64,000 nt of DNA from Actinacidiphila oryziradicis (GCF_005047355.1 NZ_SUMC01000012.1:1-64000), one strand, 5' to 3'; positions 27,265-36,972 are shown, counted from the first letter of the stretch. Program-made: numbers and translations. Notes: generated by a model not told the origin, from the sequence alone.

Positions 27265-28679
27265 TCCCACTCACCCTCGCCGAGATCGCATACGCGACCG
27301 GCGGGAGCATGCATGACATACCGGACCGCGAAACCCGGGTCACCGGGCCCGTGGTCAGGGACTCCCGAGAGGTGGAGCCCGGCGCGCTGTTCGCCGCACT
27401 GTCCGGGGAGCGCGTGGACGGCCATGACTTCGCCGCACAGGTCGTGGCAGCCGGAGCGGTGGCGGTGCTCGCCGCCCGGCCCGTCGGCGTGCCCGCGATC
27501 GTCGTCGACGACGTACAGGCGGCGCTCGGCAAGCTCGCCCAGCACGTCCTCGGGCGGCTCAAGGCCACCGTCGTCGCGCTCACCGGCTCGACGGGCAAGA
27601 CCAGCACCAAGGACCTCATCGCACAGCTCCTGGAGCGCCTGGGACCGACGGTCTACACGCTCGGCTCGTACAACAACGAGATCGGCCTGCCGCTGACCGC
27701 CCTGCGCGCCGAGGAGTCCACCAGGCACCTCGTCCTGGAGATGGGCGCCCGGGGCATCGGGCACATCAGCTACCTCGCCTCCCTCACCCCGCCGCGCATC
27801 GGCCTCGTGCTCAACGTCGGCACCGCGCACATCGGCGAGTTCGGCGGCCGGGAACAGATCGCCCGGGCCAAGGGCGAGCTGGTCGAGTCCCTGCCGGCCG
27901 ACGGCCTGGCGGTGCTCAACGCCGACGACCCGCTCGTGCGCGCCATGGCGACCCGTACCAAGGCGAGGGTGGTCCTGTTCGGCGAGGCCGAGGACGCCGA
28001 GGTAAGCGCCGAGAATGTCCGGGTGGGCGACCGGGGACAGGCGGCCTTCACGCTCAGAACACCCTCCGGGTGCAGCGAAGTGACCTTGCGCCTGTACGGT
28101 GAGCATCACGTGTCGAACGCGCTCGCCGCGGCTGCCGTCGCCCGTGAACTGGGCATGTCCACCGAAGAGATCGCCACCGCGCTCTCCGAGGCGGGAACGC
28201 TCTCCCGCTGGCGGATGGAAGTCACCGAGCGGCCGGACGGCGTGACGGTGATCAATGACGCCTACAACGCGAACCCCGACTCCATGAGGGCGGCTCTCCG
28301 AGCACTCGTCGCCATGGGCAGTGCCTCGCGGGCACAAGGGGGCCGCACGTGGGCGGTGCTCGGCGAGATGGCGGAGCTGGGCGGGGAATCCCTCGCCGAG
28401 CACGACGCGGTCGGGCGGCTCGCCGTCCGGCTCAACGTCAGCAAGCTCGTGGCGGTGGGCGGTGTGGAAGCCGCCTGGCTGCAAATGGGCGCCTATAACG
28501 AGGGTTCGTGGGGTGAGGAGTCGGTGCACGTGTCCGACGCTGAGGCGGCGATCGACCTGTTGCGCAGCGAGTTGCGCGCGGGGGACGTCGTGCTGGTGAA
28601 GGCATCGAGGGCAGTCGGCCTGGAGCGGATCGCGCAAGCGCTGCTCGACTCGGCCGAGGGCGAGGTCGCCGCCCGATGA
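27261..28679 (+). CDS. murF: UDP-MurNAc-tripeptide--D-Ala-D-Ala ligase MurF
   Basis: MurF finishes the soluble muropeptide by adding D-Ala-D-Ala. The 472-residue Mur ligase begins V-I-P-L-T-L-A-E-I-A, has the ATP loop VVALTGSTGKTSTKDLIAQL (about 104-123), the MurF-type NNEIGLPLT, and VINDAYNANPDSMRAAL. The GTG overlaps the murE stop by 4 bases and the stop overlaps mraY, so translation is coupled on both sides. The frame reaches back to 27165 but that is murE shadow. Confidence 0.97.
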   Translation: MIPLTLAEIAYATGGSMHDIPDRETRVTGPVVRDSREVEPGALFAALSGERVDGHDFAAQVVAAGAVAVLAARPVGVPAIVVDDVQAALGKLAQHVLGRLKATVVALTGSTGKTSTKDLIAQLLERLGPTVYTLGSYNNEIGLPLTALRAEESTRHLVLEMGARGIGHISYLASLTPPRIGLVLNVGTAHIGEFGGREQIARAKGELVESLPADGLAVLNADDPLVRAMATRTKARVVLFGEAEDAEVSAENVRVGDRGQAAFTLRTPSGCSEVTLRLYGEHHVSNALAAAAVARELGMSTEEIATALSEAGTLSRWRMEVTERPDGVTVINDAYNANPDSMRAALRALVAMGSASRAQGGRTWAVLGEMAELGGESLAEHDAVGRLAVRLNVSKLVAVGGVEAAWLQMGAYNEGSWGEESVHVSDAEAAIDLLRSELRAGDVVLVKASRAVGLERIAQALLDSAEGEVAAR

Positions 28680-29740
28680 AGCAGATTCTCATCTCCGGTG
28701 TGATCGCGCTCTTTCTGTCCCTGGTCGGCACTCCGGTGCTGATCAAGCTGCTGGCCCGCAAGGGCTACGGCCAGTTCATCCGCGACGACGGCCCGCGCGG
28801 CCACCACAGCAAGCGCGGCACGCCCACCATGGGCGGTATCGCCTTCATCCTGGCCACGATCATCGCGTACGTGGTCACCAAGGTGGTCACCTCCGACAGG
28901 CCGACGATGTCCGGTCTGCTGGTGCTCTTCCTGTTCGCCGGGATGGGCCTGGTCGGCTTCCTGGACGACTACATCAAGATCGTCAAGCAGCGGAGCCTCG
29001 GCCTGCGGGCCAAGGCGAAGATGGCCGGCCAGCTCATCGTCGGCATCACCTTCGCCGTCCTGGCCCTGAACTTCTCGGACGCCCGCGGCCAGACCCCGGC
29101 TTCCACCCGGCTGTCCTTCACCCAGGACTTCGGCTGGACGCTCGGGCCGGTGATCTTCGTCATCTGGGCGCTGTTCATGATCCTGGCGATGTCGAACGGG
29201 GTGAACCTCACCGACGGCCTCGACGGCCTGGCCACCGGCGCCTCCGTGATGGTCTTCGCCTCGTACACCGTCATCGGTATCTGGCAGTACGGCCAGACCT
29301 GTTCCAGCGTGGTCACCGCCGGCGCCGGCTGCTACGACACACCACATCCACTCGACCTCGCCGTCGTCGCCGCCGCGCTGATGGGCTCCTGCTTCGGCTT
29401 CCTGTGGTGGAACACCTCGCCCGCCAAGATCTTCATGGGCGACACCGGTTCGCTCGCGCTCGGCGGCGCACTGGCCGGGCTGGGAATCCTCACCCGCACC
29501 GAGCTGCTGCTCGCCATCCTCGGCGGCCTCTTCGTCCTGATCACCATGTCGGTGGTCATCCAGGTCGGCTCCTTCCGGCTCACCGGCAAGCGGGTCTTCC
29601 GGATGGCGCCACTGCAGCACCACTTCGAACTGAAGGGCTGGAGCGAAGTGCTGGTCGTGGTCCGCTTCTGGATCATCCAGGGCATGTGCATGGCCGTCGG
29701 CCTGGGCCTGTTCTACGCGGGCTTCGTGGCGGCCCAATGA
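28676..29740 (+). CDS. mraY: Phospho-MurNAc-pentapeptide transferase MraY
   Basis: MraY moves phospho-MurNAc-pentapeptide to undecaprenyl phosphate, making lipid I. The 354-residue protein has about ten membrane helices. Signature loops are HHSKRGTPTMGGIAFI, the Asp pair in GFLDDYIKI, the Asn/Asp site SNGVNLTDGLDGLATG and the cytoplasmic H-rich MAPLQHHFELKGW. ATGA overlaps link it to murF and murD. Confidence 0.98.
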   Translation: MKQILISGVIALFLSLVGTPVLIKLLARKGYGQFIRDDGPRGHHSKRGTPTMGGIAFILATIIAYVVTKVVTSDRPTMSGLLVLFLFAGMGLVGFLDDYIKIVKQRSLGLRAKAKMAGQLIVGITFAVLALNFSDARGQTPASTRLSFTQDFGWTLGPVIFVIWALFMILAMSNGVNLTDGLDGLATGASVMVFASYTVIGIWQYGQTCSSVVTAGAGCYDTPHPLDLAVVAAALMGSCFGFLWWNTSPAKIFMGDTGSLALGGALAGLGILTRTELLLAILGGLFVLITMSVVIQVGSFRLTGKRVFRMAPLQHHFELKGWSEVLVVVRFWIIQGMCMAVGLGLFYAGFVAAQ

Positions 29741-31182
29741 GTACGTCCCCGGTGAGTACGGTCGAGGAACTGGCCGGGCGGCGCGTCACCGTCGCCGGCC
29801 TCGGGGTGAGCGGCGTCCCCGCCGCCAAGGTGCTGCAGGGCCTTGGCGCGGACGTCACCGTCGTGGACGGTGCCGACGGAGAGCGCCCGCGAGCCCAGGC
29901 CGCCGAGCTGGAGGCGCTCGGCGTGACCGTGCGCCTCGGCGACGGCGCCACCCTGCCCAAGGGCACCGAGCTGATCGTCACCACCCCCGGCTGGAAGCCC
30001 AGCAGCCCGCTCTTCCTGGCCGCCGCCGAGGTCGGCGTCCCCATCTGGGGCGACGTCGAACTGGCATGGCGCCTGCGCGGCCGGAACGGCGAGGTTCCAG
30101 CGCCCTGGCTGGCGGTCACCGGCACCAACGGCAAGACCACCACCGTCCGGATGCTCGCCGCCATCCTTGAGGCCGCGGGCCTGCGCACGGCCGCCGTCGG
30201 CAACATCGGCGTCTCGCTCCTGGACGTCGTACTCGCCGACGAGCCCTACGACGTCCTCGCCGTCGAGCTCTCCAGCTACCAGCTGCACTGGGCGTCCTCG
30301 GTGCGCGCCCACTCCGCGGTCGTCCTCAACCTGGCCCCCGACCACCTCGACTGGCACGGGTCGATGGAGGCGTACGCCGCCGACAAGGGCCGTATCTACG
30401 AGGGCAACCAGGTGGCCTGCGTCTACAACACCGCCGACCCCGCCACCGAGGCCCTGGTCCGCGAGGCCGACGTCGAGGAGGGCTGCCGGGCGATCGGCTT
30501 CACCCTCGCCAGCCCCGGGCCCTCCGAACTGGGGGTTGTGGACGGCATTCTGGTGGACCGCGCTTTTGTGCCGGACCGGCGTTCGAACGCCCAGGAGCTC
30601 GCCGAGGTCTCCGACATCAGCCCACCGGCCCCCCACAACATCGCCAACGCCCTGGCCGCCGCCGCCCTGGCCCGCGCCTTCGGCGTGGAACCCGCGGCCG
30701 TCCGCGACGGCCTGCGCGCCTTCCGCCCCGACGACCACCGCATCACCCATGTCGAGACCGTCGACGGCGTCGAGTACGTCAACGACTCCAAGGCCACCAA
30801 CACGCACGCTGCCGAGGCGTCATTGGCCGCCTACGAACACATCGTCTGGATCGCCGGCGGCCTCGCCAAGGGCGCCGCCTTCGACGACCTCGTCACCCGG
30901 TCCGCCAGGCACCTGCGAGCAGTGGTGCTGATCGGCGCCGACCGGGCCCTCATCCGCGACGCCCTCGCGCGACACGCCCCCGAGGTCCCGGTCGTCGACC
31001 TCGACCGCACCGACACTGGTGCGATGGCGGCAGCCGTCCGGGCCGCCCATGAGCTGGCGCGGCCCGGTGACACCGTCCTGCTCGCCCCGGCCTGTGCCTC
31101 CATGGACATGTATCTCGACTACAACCAGCGCGGCGACGTCTTCGCGGAGGCGGTAAGGGACCTGGCAGCCACCGCGCAGTAG
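29737..31182 (+). CDS. murD: UDP-MurNAc-L-Ala--D-Glu ligase MurD
   Basis: MurD adds D-glutamate to UDP-MurNAc-L-Ala. The 481-residue ligase has the N-terminal Rossmann piece VTVAGLGVSGVPAAKVLQGL, the ATP loop VTGTNGKTTTVRMLAA (near 126), LNLAPDHLDWHGSMEAYAADK and the C-terminal NDSKATNTHAAEASL. The ATG overlaps the mraY stop. An upstream extension of the frame to 29404 is mraY shadow. murC is not in the window, which is usual for this genus. Confidence 0.97.
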   Translation: MSTSPVSTVEELAGRRVTVAGLGVSGVPAAKVLQGLGADVTVVDGADGERPRAQAAELEALGVTVRLGDGATLPKGTELIVTTPGWKPSSPLFLAAAEVGVPIWGDVELAWRLRGRNGEVPAPWLAVTGTNGKTTTVRMLAAILEAAGLRTAAVGNIGVSLLDVVLADEPYDVLAVELSSYQLHWASSVRAHSAVVLNLAPDHLDWHGSMEAYAADKGRIYEGNQVACVYNTADPATEALVREADVEEGCRAIGFTLASPGPSELGVVDGILVDRAFVPDRRSNAQELAEVSDISPPAPHNIANALAAAALARAFGVEPAAVRDGLRAFRPDDHRITHVETVDGVEYVNDSKATNTHAAEASLAAYEHIVWIAGGLAKGAAFDDLVTRSARHLRAVVLIGADRALIRDALARHAPEVPVVDLDRTDTGAMAAAVRAAHELARPGDTVLLAPACASMDMYLDYNQRGDVFAEAVRDLAATAQ

Positions 31183-31210
31183 CCGGAGCGATCCGCACCC
31201 AGGAGGGCAC

Positions 31211-32764
31211 ATGACGGCCGACGGCTCTTCATCCCGCCGCGACGGCGCGAGCCGCGGCGGCGGGGCTCGGCGGTCCAGGAACGACCGCGGCTACCGCGGG
31301 GCGCCGTTCGCCGCCGCCCTGGGGCGGGCGCTGCGCAGCCTCGTCCCCGTACGGCCGGCGCTCGCCGGGGCGGCGGCACCGGCACCGGCGCCCTACGACC
31401 GACCGGGGAAGCGCGCCGCAGGCACCGCGCTGCGCGAGCGGATGGCCGCCCGGCCCGCCGGGCCGCCCCGGCCGCGCGCCGGGGGGCGTAGCGGCCCCGT
31501 CGCCCCCAAACCTCCGCGCGGGAGCGCCCTGCGCGGCGCGCGCACCGTGTACGAGCGGGCCAAGCGGGCTTGGGACCGCCCGCTGACGGCTTACTACGTC
31601 ATCCTGGGCAGCAGCCTGCTGATCACGGTGCTGGGCCTGGTGATGGTGTTCTCCGCGTCGCAGATCAAGGCGCTGGAGTACGGACTGCCGTCCACGTACT
31701 ACTTCCGTAAGCAGCTCTTCGCGGCGTCGCTCGGCGGAGTACTGCTGCTCGTTGCCTCGCGGATGCCCGTCCGGCTGCACCGGACGTTCGCGTATCCGCT
31801 GCTGGCGGGCTGCTTCTTCCTCCTGGTCCTGGTCCAGATCCCCGGGATAGGGGAGACGGTCAACGGCAACCAGAACTGGCTCTATCTCGGCGGTCCGTTC
31901 CAGCTGCAGCCCAGCGAGTTCGCCAAGCTCGCACTCGCCCTGTGGGGCGCGGACCTGCTGGCGCGCAAGGACGAGAAGAAGCTGCTGGTGCACTGGAAGC
32001 ACCTGCTGGTGCCCCTCGTGCCCGTGGCGTTCATGATCCTGGGCCTGATCATGCTCGGCGGCGACATGGGCACGACGATCATCCTCACCGCGATCCTCTT
32101 CGGCCTTCTGTGGATCGCGGGCGCCCCCACCCGGCTCTTCGCCGGGGTGCTGTCCGTGGCCGGGCTGATCGCGATCCTGCTGATCAAGACCAGCGGCAAC
32201 CGGATGGGCCGGCTGGCCTGCATCGGAGCCACCGACGTCACGCCTTCGGGAGGCTGCTGGCAGGCGGTGCACGGGATCTACGCCCTCGCCTCGGGCGGAT
32301 GGTTCGGTTCCGGTCTCGGCGCGAGTGTGGAAAAATGGGGCCAACTTCCCGAGCCCCACACAGACTTCATCTTTGCCGTGACCGGGGAGGAACTGGGTTT
32401 GGCAGGGACACTGTCAGTGCTGGCCCTCTTCGCGGCTCTAGGCTATGCGGGTATCCGCGTGGCAGGACGTACGGAGGACCCCTTCGTCAGGTATGCCGCG
32501 GGTGGCGTGACAACGTGGATCATGGCCCAGGCCGTGATCAACATCGGTGCGGTGCTCGGCCTGTTGCCGATCGCCGGTGTCCCGCTCCCGCTGTTCTCCT
32601 ACGGAGGGTCGGCCCTTCTGCCGACCATGTTCGCGATCGGGTTGCTCATCGCCTTCGCGCGGAGCGAGCCCGCCGCGCGAGCGGCACTCGCCATACGGGC
32701 ACCTGGGCTGATGACTCGGACAATGAGGCGGTTCGCCAGACGGCGGCCGTCCGGAGAGCGGTGA
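31211..32764 (+). CDS. ftsW: Lipid II polymerase FtsW (SEDS)
   Basis: A 517-residue SEDS glycosyltransferase that polymerises septal glycan with FtsI. About 120 basic, disordered cytoplasmic residues precede ten membrane helices; the long N-tail is typical of actinobacteria. Family landmarks include VMVFSASQIKALEYG, LYLGGPFQLQPSEFAKLALA, the extracellular ASGGWFGSGLGASVEKWGQL, PEPHTDFIFAVTGEELGL and PLPLFSYGGSALLPTMFAIG. AGGAGGGCAC gives a strong ribosome site. It ends 6 bases before murG. Confidence 0.97.
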   Translation: MTADGSSSRRDGASRGGGARRSRNDRGYRGAPFAAALGRALRSLVPVRPALAGAAAPAPAPYDRPGKRAAGTALRERMAARPAGPPRPRAGGRSGPVAPKPPRGSALRGARTVYERAKRAWDRPLTAYYVILGSSLLITVLGLVMVFSASQIKALEYGLPSTYYFRKQLFAASLGGVLLLVASRMPVRLHRTFAYPLLAGCFFLLVLVQIPGIGETVNGNQNWLYLGGPFQLQPSEFAKLALALWGADLLARKDEKKLLVHWKHLLVPLVPVAFMILGLIMLGGDMGTTIILTAILFGLLWIAGAPTRLFAGVLSVAGLIAILLIKTSGNRMGRLACIGATDVTPSGGCWQAVHGIYALASGGWFGSGLGASVEKWGQLPEPHTDFIFAVTGEELGLAGTLSVLALFAALGYAGIRVAGRTEDPFVRYAAGGVTTWIMAQAVINIGAVLGLLPIAGVPLPLFSYGGSALLPTMFAIGLLIAFARSEPAARAALAIRAPGLMTRTMRRFARRRPSGER

Positions 32765-32770
32765 ATTTCG

Positions 32771-33865
32771 GTGCATGTCGTACTCGCCGGCGGGGGGACC
32801 GCCGGCCACATCGAGCCCGCGCTCGCACTCGCAGATGCCCTGCGCAGGCAGGACCCGACTGTGGGGATCACAGCCCTCGGTACGGAGAAGGGCCTGGAGA
32901 CCAGGCTCGTCCCAGAGCGTGGCTACGAGCTGGCGCTGATCCCCGCGGTCCCGCTGCCACGCAAACCCACCCCTGAGCTGATCACCGTCCCCGGACGGCT
33001 GCGCGGCACCATCAAGGCCGCCGAGCAGATCCTGGAGCGCACGAAGGCCGATGTGGTCGTCGGCTTCGGCGGCTATGTGGCGCTGCCCGGCTACCTCGCC
33101 GCCAAGCGCCTCGGCGTGCCGATCGTCGTCCACGAGGCCAACGCGCGTCCCGGCCTCGCCAACAAGATCGGCTCCCGTTACGCCGCCGCCGTCGCCGTCT
33201 CCACCCCGGACAGCAAGCTGCGCGACGCCCGCTACATCGGCATCCCGCTGCGTCGCTCCATCGCGACACTCGACCGCGCCGCCATGCGCCCCGAGGCCCG
33301 CGCCGCCTTCGGGCTGGACCAGAACCTGCCCACCCTCCTGGTCTCCGGCGGCTCCCAGGGGGCCCGCCGCCTCAACGAGGTCATCGCCACCGTCGCCCCG
33401 CGCCTCCAGCGGTCCGGCATCCAGATCCTGCACGCCGTCGGCCCCAAGAACGAGCTCCCGTACGCCGAGAACATGCCGGGCATGCCCCAGTACCTCCCGG
33501 TGCCCTACCTCGACCGTATGGACCTCGCCTACGCCGCAGCCGATATGATGCTCTGCCGCGCCGGCGCCATGACCGTCGCCGAGCTCTCCGCTGTCGGCCT
33601 GCCCGCCGCTTATGTCCCGCTCCCCATCGGCAACGGTGAGCAGCGGCTCAACGCACAGCCCGTGGTCAAGCACGGCGGCGGCCTCCTCGTCGACGACGCG
33701 GAACTCACCGCCGAGTGGGTCCTGGGCAGTGTCCTGCCGGTCCTCACCGACCCGCACCGGCTGTACGCCATGTCCCGCGCCGCCGCGGAGTTCGGCCGCC
33801 GCGACGCGGATGACCTGCTGGTCGGCATGGTGTACGAGGCGGTGGCCGCCCGGCGGGCACGATAG
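32771..33865 (+). CDS. murG: Lipid II synthase MurG
   Basis: MurG adds GlcNAc to lipid I at the inner membrane face. The 364-residue GT-B enzyme begins [13 protein letters not shown], where the glycine loop is at 7-13. It also shows [31 protein letters not shown], the second loop [15 protein letters not shown] and [18 protein letters not shown]. The GTG at 32771 lies 6 bases after the ftsW stop. Confidence 0.97.
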   Translation: MHVVLAGGGTAGHIEPALALADALRRQDPTVGITALGTEKGLETRLVPERGYELALIPAVPLPRKPTPELITVPGRLRGTIKAAEQILERTKADVVVGFGGYVALPGYLAAKRLGVPIVVHEANARPGLANKIGSRYAAAVAVSTPDSKLRDARYIGIPLRRSIATLDRAAMRPEARAAFGLDQNLPTLLVSGGSQGARRLNEVIATVAPRLQRSGIQILHAVGPKNELPYAENMPGMPQYLPVPYLDRMDLAYAAADMMLCRAGAMTVAELSAVGLPAAYVPLPIGNGEQRLNAQPVVKHGGGLLVDDAELTAEWVLGSVLPVLTDPHRLYAMSRAAAEFGRRDADDLLVGMVYEAVAARRAR

Positions 33866-33883
33866 GGGTCCACTAGCTGCCCC

Positions 33884-33922
33884 GGCGGTGTTCCGCGCCC
33901 GCGCCGGGGGCGGAACCCCGCC
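33884..33922 (+). terminator. Hairpin between murG and ftsQ
   Basis: GGCGGTGTTCCGC (33884-33896) pairs with GCGGAACCCCGCC (33910-33922), 12 of 13 positions, across a 13-base loop. It could attenuate transcription, protect the upstream message, or simply be RNA structure. There is no T-run. The gap of 91 bases here is one of the larger breaks inside the cluster. Confidence 0.4.
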
Positions 33923-33956
33923 GCCGCTGAGTCGAATACCCCTGGGAGGAAGGACC

Positions 33957-34715
33957 GTGGCCGCACCGACGACCGCTCCGGCGGAGCGTGGTTCTCTTCA
34001 CCTGCCGCCGCCCGGCCCGCGCCGCCGCCGAGCCGTGCTGGCACTGCTCGCCGCGGTGACGGTACTGGCCGTGGCCGGCGGCTGGCTGGTTTACGGCTCG
34101 TCCTGGCTCGCCGTGACCCGGGTCGAGGTGACCGGCACCAGGGTGCTGACGCCCGGCCAGGTCCGGGGTGTCGCCGATGTGCGGCTGGGCGGTGCGCTCG
34201 CCTCGGTGGACACCGGTGCGATCGGGCGGCGGCTGCGGAAGGCGCTGCCACGGATCGGGTCCGTGGAGGTGGCGCGGTCGTGGCCGCACACGATTCGACT
34301 GAAAGTGACCGAGAGGACACCGTCCGCGCTTATCAAAAAGGACGGCAAGTTCATCGAAGTCGACCCTACCGGTGTACGCTACGCCACTTCCGTTACCGCC
34401 CCGAAGGGTGTTCCTCTGGTTGAATTGACCCTGAGTCAGTCGCCCAGTGTTCGGCTTTTCGGCACAAAACGACTGCTTCAGACCGCTGTCGAGGTGGCGG
34501 CGGATCTCCCCTCCGCCGTGCACAAGGCGGCCAGGTCGATCCGGGTGCGCAGCTACGACAACATCACCATCTTGCTGTCCGGCGGCCGGACCGTGATGTG
34601 GGGGAGTCGGGAGCGCGGCGGTGAGAAGGCCGTTGCGCTCACCGCGCTGATGAAAGCGGCGGGAGGTGCGAACCGTTTTGACGTCAGCGCCCCCTCGGCG
34701 CCGGCTGCTGAGTAG
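33957..34715 (+). CDS. ftsQ: Division protein FtsQ
   Basis: A 252-residue single-pass protein. The cytoplasmic Arg-rich start (PGPRRRRAV) precedes one membrane helix about 25-46 (LALLAAVTVLAVAGGWLVYG). The POTRA domain follows at WLAVTRVEVTGTRVLTPGQV, then the FtsQ region around ALPRIGSVEVARSWPHTIRL. FtsQ bridges FtsL/DivIC in the divisome. The GTG has GGGAGGAAGGACC upstream. The longer frame from 33612 is murG shadow. Confidence 0.95.
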   Translation: MAAPTTAPAERGSLHLPPPGPRRRRAVLALLAAVTVLAVAGGWLVYGSSWLAVTRVEVTGTRVLTPGQVRGVADVRLGGALASVDTGAIGRRLRKALPRIGSVEVARSWPHTIRLKVTERTPSALIKKDGKFIEVDPTGVRYATSVTAPKGVPLVELTLSQSPSVRLFGTKRLLQTAVEVAADLPSAVHKAARSIRVRSYDNITILLSGGRTVMWGSRERGGEKAVALTALMKAAGGANRFDVSAPSAPAAE

Positions 34716-34773
34716 GTTCGAACCCGGGTTGGCCCCACCCAGGCGTGATCACATAGGGTCAAAAGAAAAACGG

Positions 34774-34876
34774 GAGGTTCGGCGTGTTCGTTGAACCTCG
34801 ACCGCTTGTCGATTTAGTGTCCTGTCACAAAGAACGCGTGGGACAGACATACTGGTAACCCTAAACCTCAGGGTTA
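34774..34876 (+). promoter_or_regulatory. ftsZ upstream regulatory region
   Basis: The 234-base gap before ftsZ holds several signals. GAGGTTC (34774-34780) and GAACCTC (34793-34799) form a 7-bp inverted repeat. TTGAAC (34791-34796) and TTTAGT (34813-34818), 16 bases apart, look like a promoter. GTGTC at 34817-34821 is GACAC on the minus strand, the WhiA pentamer; it forms part of AGTGTCCTGTCAC, which also resembles a BldD site. TAACCCT (34856-34862) and AGGGTTA (34870-34876) are perfect arms around 7 bases. Streptomyces ftsZ is known to have several promoters, one developmental. The assignments here are by eye. Confidence 0.6.
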
Positions 34877-34949
34877 GGGTTCGGGACAGCACAGCGAGCG
34901 TACCGACCGTCCCTCAGGCATACGTAACTCGAGGCGAGAGGCCTTCGAC

Positions 34950-36176
34950 GTGGCAGCACCGCAGAACTACCTCGCAGTCATCAAGGTTGTCGGCATTGGC
35001 GGCGGTGGCGTCAACGCCATCAACCGGATGATCGAGGTCGGTCTCAAGGGCGTCGAGTTCATCGCGATCAATACCGATGCGCAGGCCCTGCTGATGAGCG
35101 ACGCAGACGTTAAGCTCGATGTCGGCCGTGAACTCACCCGCGGCCTGGGCGCCGGCGCGAACCCCGATGTCGGCCGCAAGGCCGCCGAGGACCACCGCGA
35201 GGAGATCGAAGAGGTGCTCAAGGGCGCCGACATGGTCTTCGTCACCGCGGGAGAGGGCGGTGGCACCGGCACCGGTGGCGCGCCGGTCGTCGCCAACATC
35301 GCGCGCTCCCTGGGCGCCCTGACGATCGGGGTGGTCACCCGCCCGTTCACCTTCGAGGGCCGCCGCCGGGCCAACCAGGCCGAGGACGGCATCGCCGGGC
35401 TGCGGGAAAACGTCGACACTTTGATCGTCATTCCCAATGACCGCCTGCTGTCCATCTCCGACCGTCAGGTGAGCGTCCTTGACGCATTCCGTTCCGCGGA
35501 CCAAGTGCTGCTGTCGGGCGTCCAGGGCATCACCGACCTCATCACCACCCCCGGCCTCATCAACCTCGACTTCGCCGATGTGAAGTCCGTGATGTCCGAG
35601 GCGGGTTCGGCTCTCATGGGCATCGGATCCGCCCGCGGCGACGACCGCGCGGTCGCGGCGGCCGAGATGGCGATCTCCTCGCCGCTGCTGGAGGCATCCA
35701 TCGACGGTGCCCGCGGCGTGCTGCTCTCCATCTCCGGCGGCTCCGACCTCGGACTGTTCGAGATCAACGAGTCCGCCCAGCTGGTCAGCGAAGCGGCCCA
35801 CCCCGAGGCCAACATCATCTTCGGCGCCGTCATCGACGACGCTCTCGGCGACGAGGTCCGGGTCACCGTCATCGCCGCCGGCTTCGACGGCGGCCAGCCG
35901 CCCCCCAAGGGCAGCCGCGACAAGGTGCTCGGCTCCTACGGCAGCCGGGACGACTCGCCGTCCTCCGCCGCCCCGGTCCCGCCGCGGATCGAGCCCCTGC
36001 GCCCGGCGTACGGCGGCCTCGGCAGCGTCACCCAGGGGGAGCCGCGGCGGGAGGACGCCCAGGAGCCCGTCGCCGAGGTCCCGGTCGCCCAGATCCCCTC
36101 GCCGCAGGTGCCTCCGGCCCGTCCGTACCAGGACACCACGGCCGAGGAGCTGGACGTCCCGGACTTCCTCAAGTGA
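34950..36176 (+). CDS. ftsZ: Cell-division GTPase FtsZ
   Basis: FtsZ polymerises into the Z-ring, or ladders of rings in sporulating hyphae. The 408-residue protein has [18 protein letters not shown] near residue 16, the tubulin signature [15 protein letters not shown] near 102-116, the T7 loop [11 protein letters not shown], a variable Pro-rich linker (about 320-395) and the conserved C-terminal peptide ELDVPDFLK, which binds SepF. The GTG start follows GAGGCGAGAGG. There is no ftsA, as expected for actinobacteria where SepF is the membrane tether. Confidence 0.98.
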   Translation: MAAPQNYLAVIKVVGIGGGGVNAINRMIEVGLKGVEFIAINTDAQALLMSDADVKLDVGRELTRGLGAGANPDVGRKAAEDHREEIEEVLKGADMVFVTAGEGGGTGTGGAPVVANIARSLGALTIGVVTRPFTFEGRRRANQAEDGIAGLRENVDTLIVIPNDRLLSISDRQVSVLDAFRSADQVLLSGVQGITDLITTPGLINLDFADVKSVMSEAGSALMGIGSARGDDRAVAAAEMAISSPLLEASIDGARGVLLSISGGSDLGLFEINESAQLVSEAAHPEANIIFGAVIDDALGDEVRVTVIAAGFDGGQPPPKGSRDKVLGSYGSRDDSPSSAAPVPPRIEPLRPAYGGLGSVTQGEPRREDAQEPVAEVPVAQIPSPQVPPARPYQDTTAEELDVPDFLK

Positions 36177-36189
36177 GAACCGGCCCCAA

Positions 36190-36972
36190 GTGATACGCCA
36201 GAGCAGCACACCGAGCGGCGCGCACTTCGCTTTCACCAACCGGTGGGGCGGGGTGAGCGCCGCTCCGTACGAGAGCCTCAACCTCGGCGGCCATGTCGGC
36301 GACGACCCCGCCGCCGTACGGGCCAACCGGGATCTCGCGGCCAAGTCGCTGGGCCTGGACCCGGAGCGGGTCGTCTGGATGAACCAGGTGCACGGCAATG
36401 ATGTCGCCGTGGTCGCCGCCCCGCGGCGCGGCGCGCAGGCGCCGACCGCCGATGCCATCGTCACCACCCACCCCGGCGTGGCCCTCGCCGTGCTCACCGC
36501 CGACTGCGTCCCCGTACTGCTGGCCGATCCCGGGGCCGGGGTCGTCGCCGCCGCCCACGCGGGCCGCCCGGGCCTTGTCGCCGGGGTCGTCCCGGCCACC
36601 GTCGAGTCGATGGTCGGCCTCGGCGCCCGGCCGGAGCGGATCATCGCCGCCATCGGCCCCTCCGTCTGCGGCGGTTGCTACGAGGTGCCGGCCGCGATGC
36701 GCGACGAGGTCGCTGCGGCCGTCCCCGAGGCCCGCGCGACCACCGGCTGGGGCACTCCCTCGGTGGACGTGGCCGCCGGGGTACTTGCCCAACTCGCCCG
36801 GATCGGGGTGCCTGTGGGTGCTGCGACATCCCGGGGGGCGACCCCCGGCCCCCCGTGGAGATCCCATATCTGCACCATGGAGTCCGCGGATCACTTCTCG
36901 TACCGCCGGGAGCGCACCACAGGCCGGCTCGCGGGATACGTATGGCTGGACCTGGACAAGGAAACGCAGTGA
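36190..36972 (+). CDS. ylmD: YfiH/PgeF-type purine nucleoside phosphorylase-like protein (YlmD)
   Basis: A 260-residue YfiH-family (formerly 'laccase domain') protein. The zinc/active-site residues are in QVHGND, LTADCVPVLLAD and VAAAHAGRPGLVAG. Homologues act on purine nucleosides or edit peptidoglycan precursors; the role here is not certain. The GTG at 36190 lies 13 bases after ftsZ. A stretch of roughly 13 residues near 211-224 (A-A-T-S-R-G-A-T-P-G-P-P-W) looks inserted before HICTMESADHFSYR, and its DNA holds a palindrome (36831-36848). The stop overlaps ylmE (GTGA). Confidence 0.9.
   Translation: MIRQSSTPSGAHFAFTNRWGGVSAAPYESLNLGGHVGDDPAAVRANRDLAAKSLGLDPERVVWMNQVHGNDVAVVAAPRRGAQAPTADAIVTTHPGVALAVLTADCVPVLLADPGAGVVAAAHAGRPGLVAGVVPATVESMVGLGARPERIIAAIGPSVCGGCYEVPAAMRDEVAAAVPEARATTGWGTPSVDVAAGVLAQLARIGVPVGAATSRGATPGPPWRSHICTMESADHFSYRRERTTGRLAGYVWLDLDKETQ

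Noticed and set aside
34856..34876. TAACCCTAAACC-like sequence as a telomere or eukaryotic contamination
   Set aside because: It is a single short inverted repeat within a streptomycete ftsZ leader, not a tandem telomeric array.
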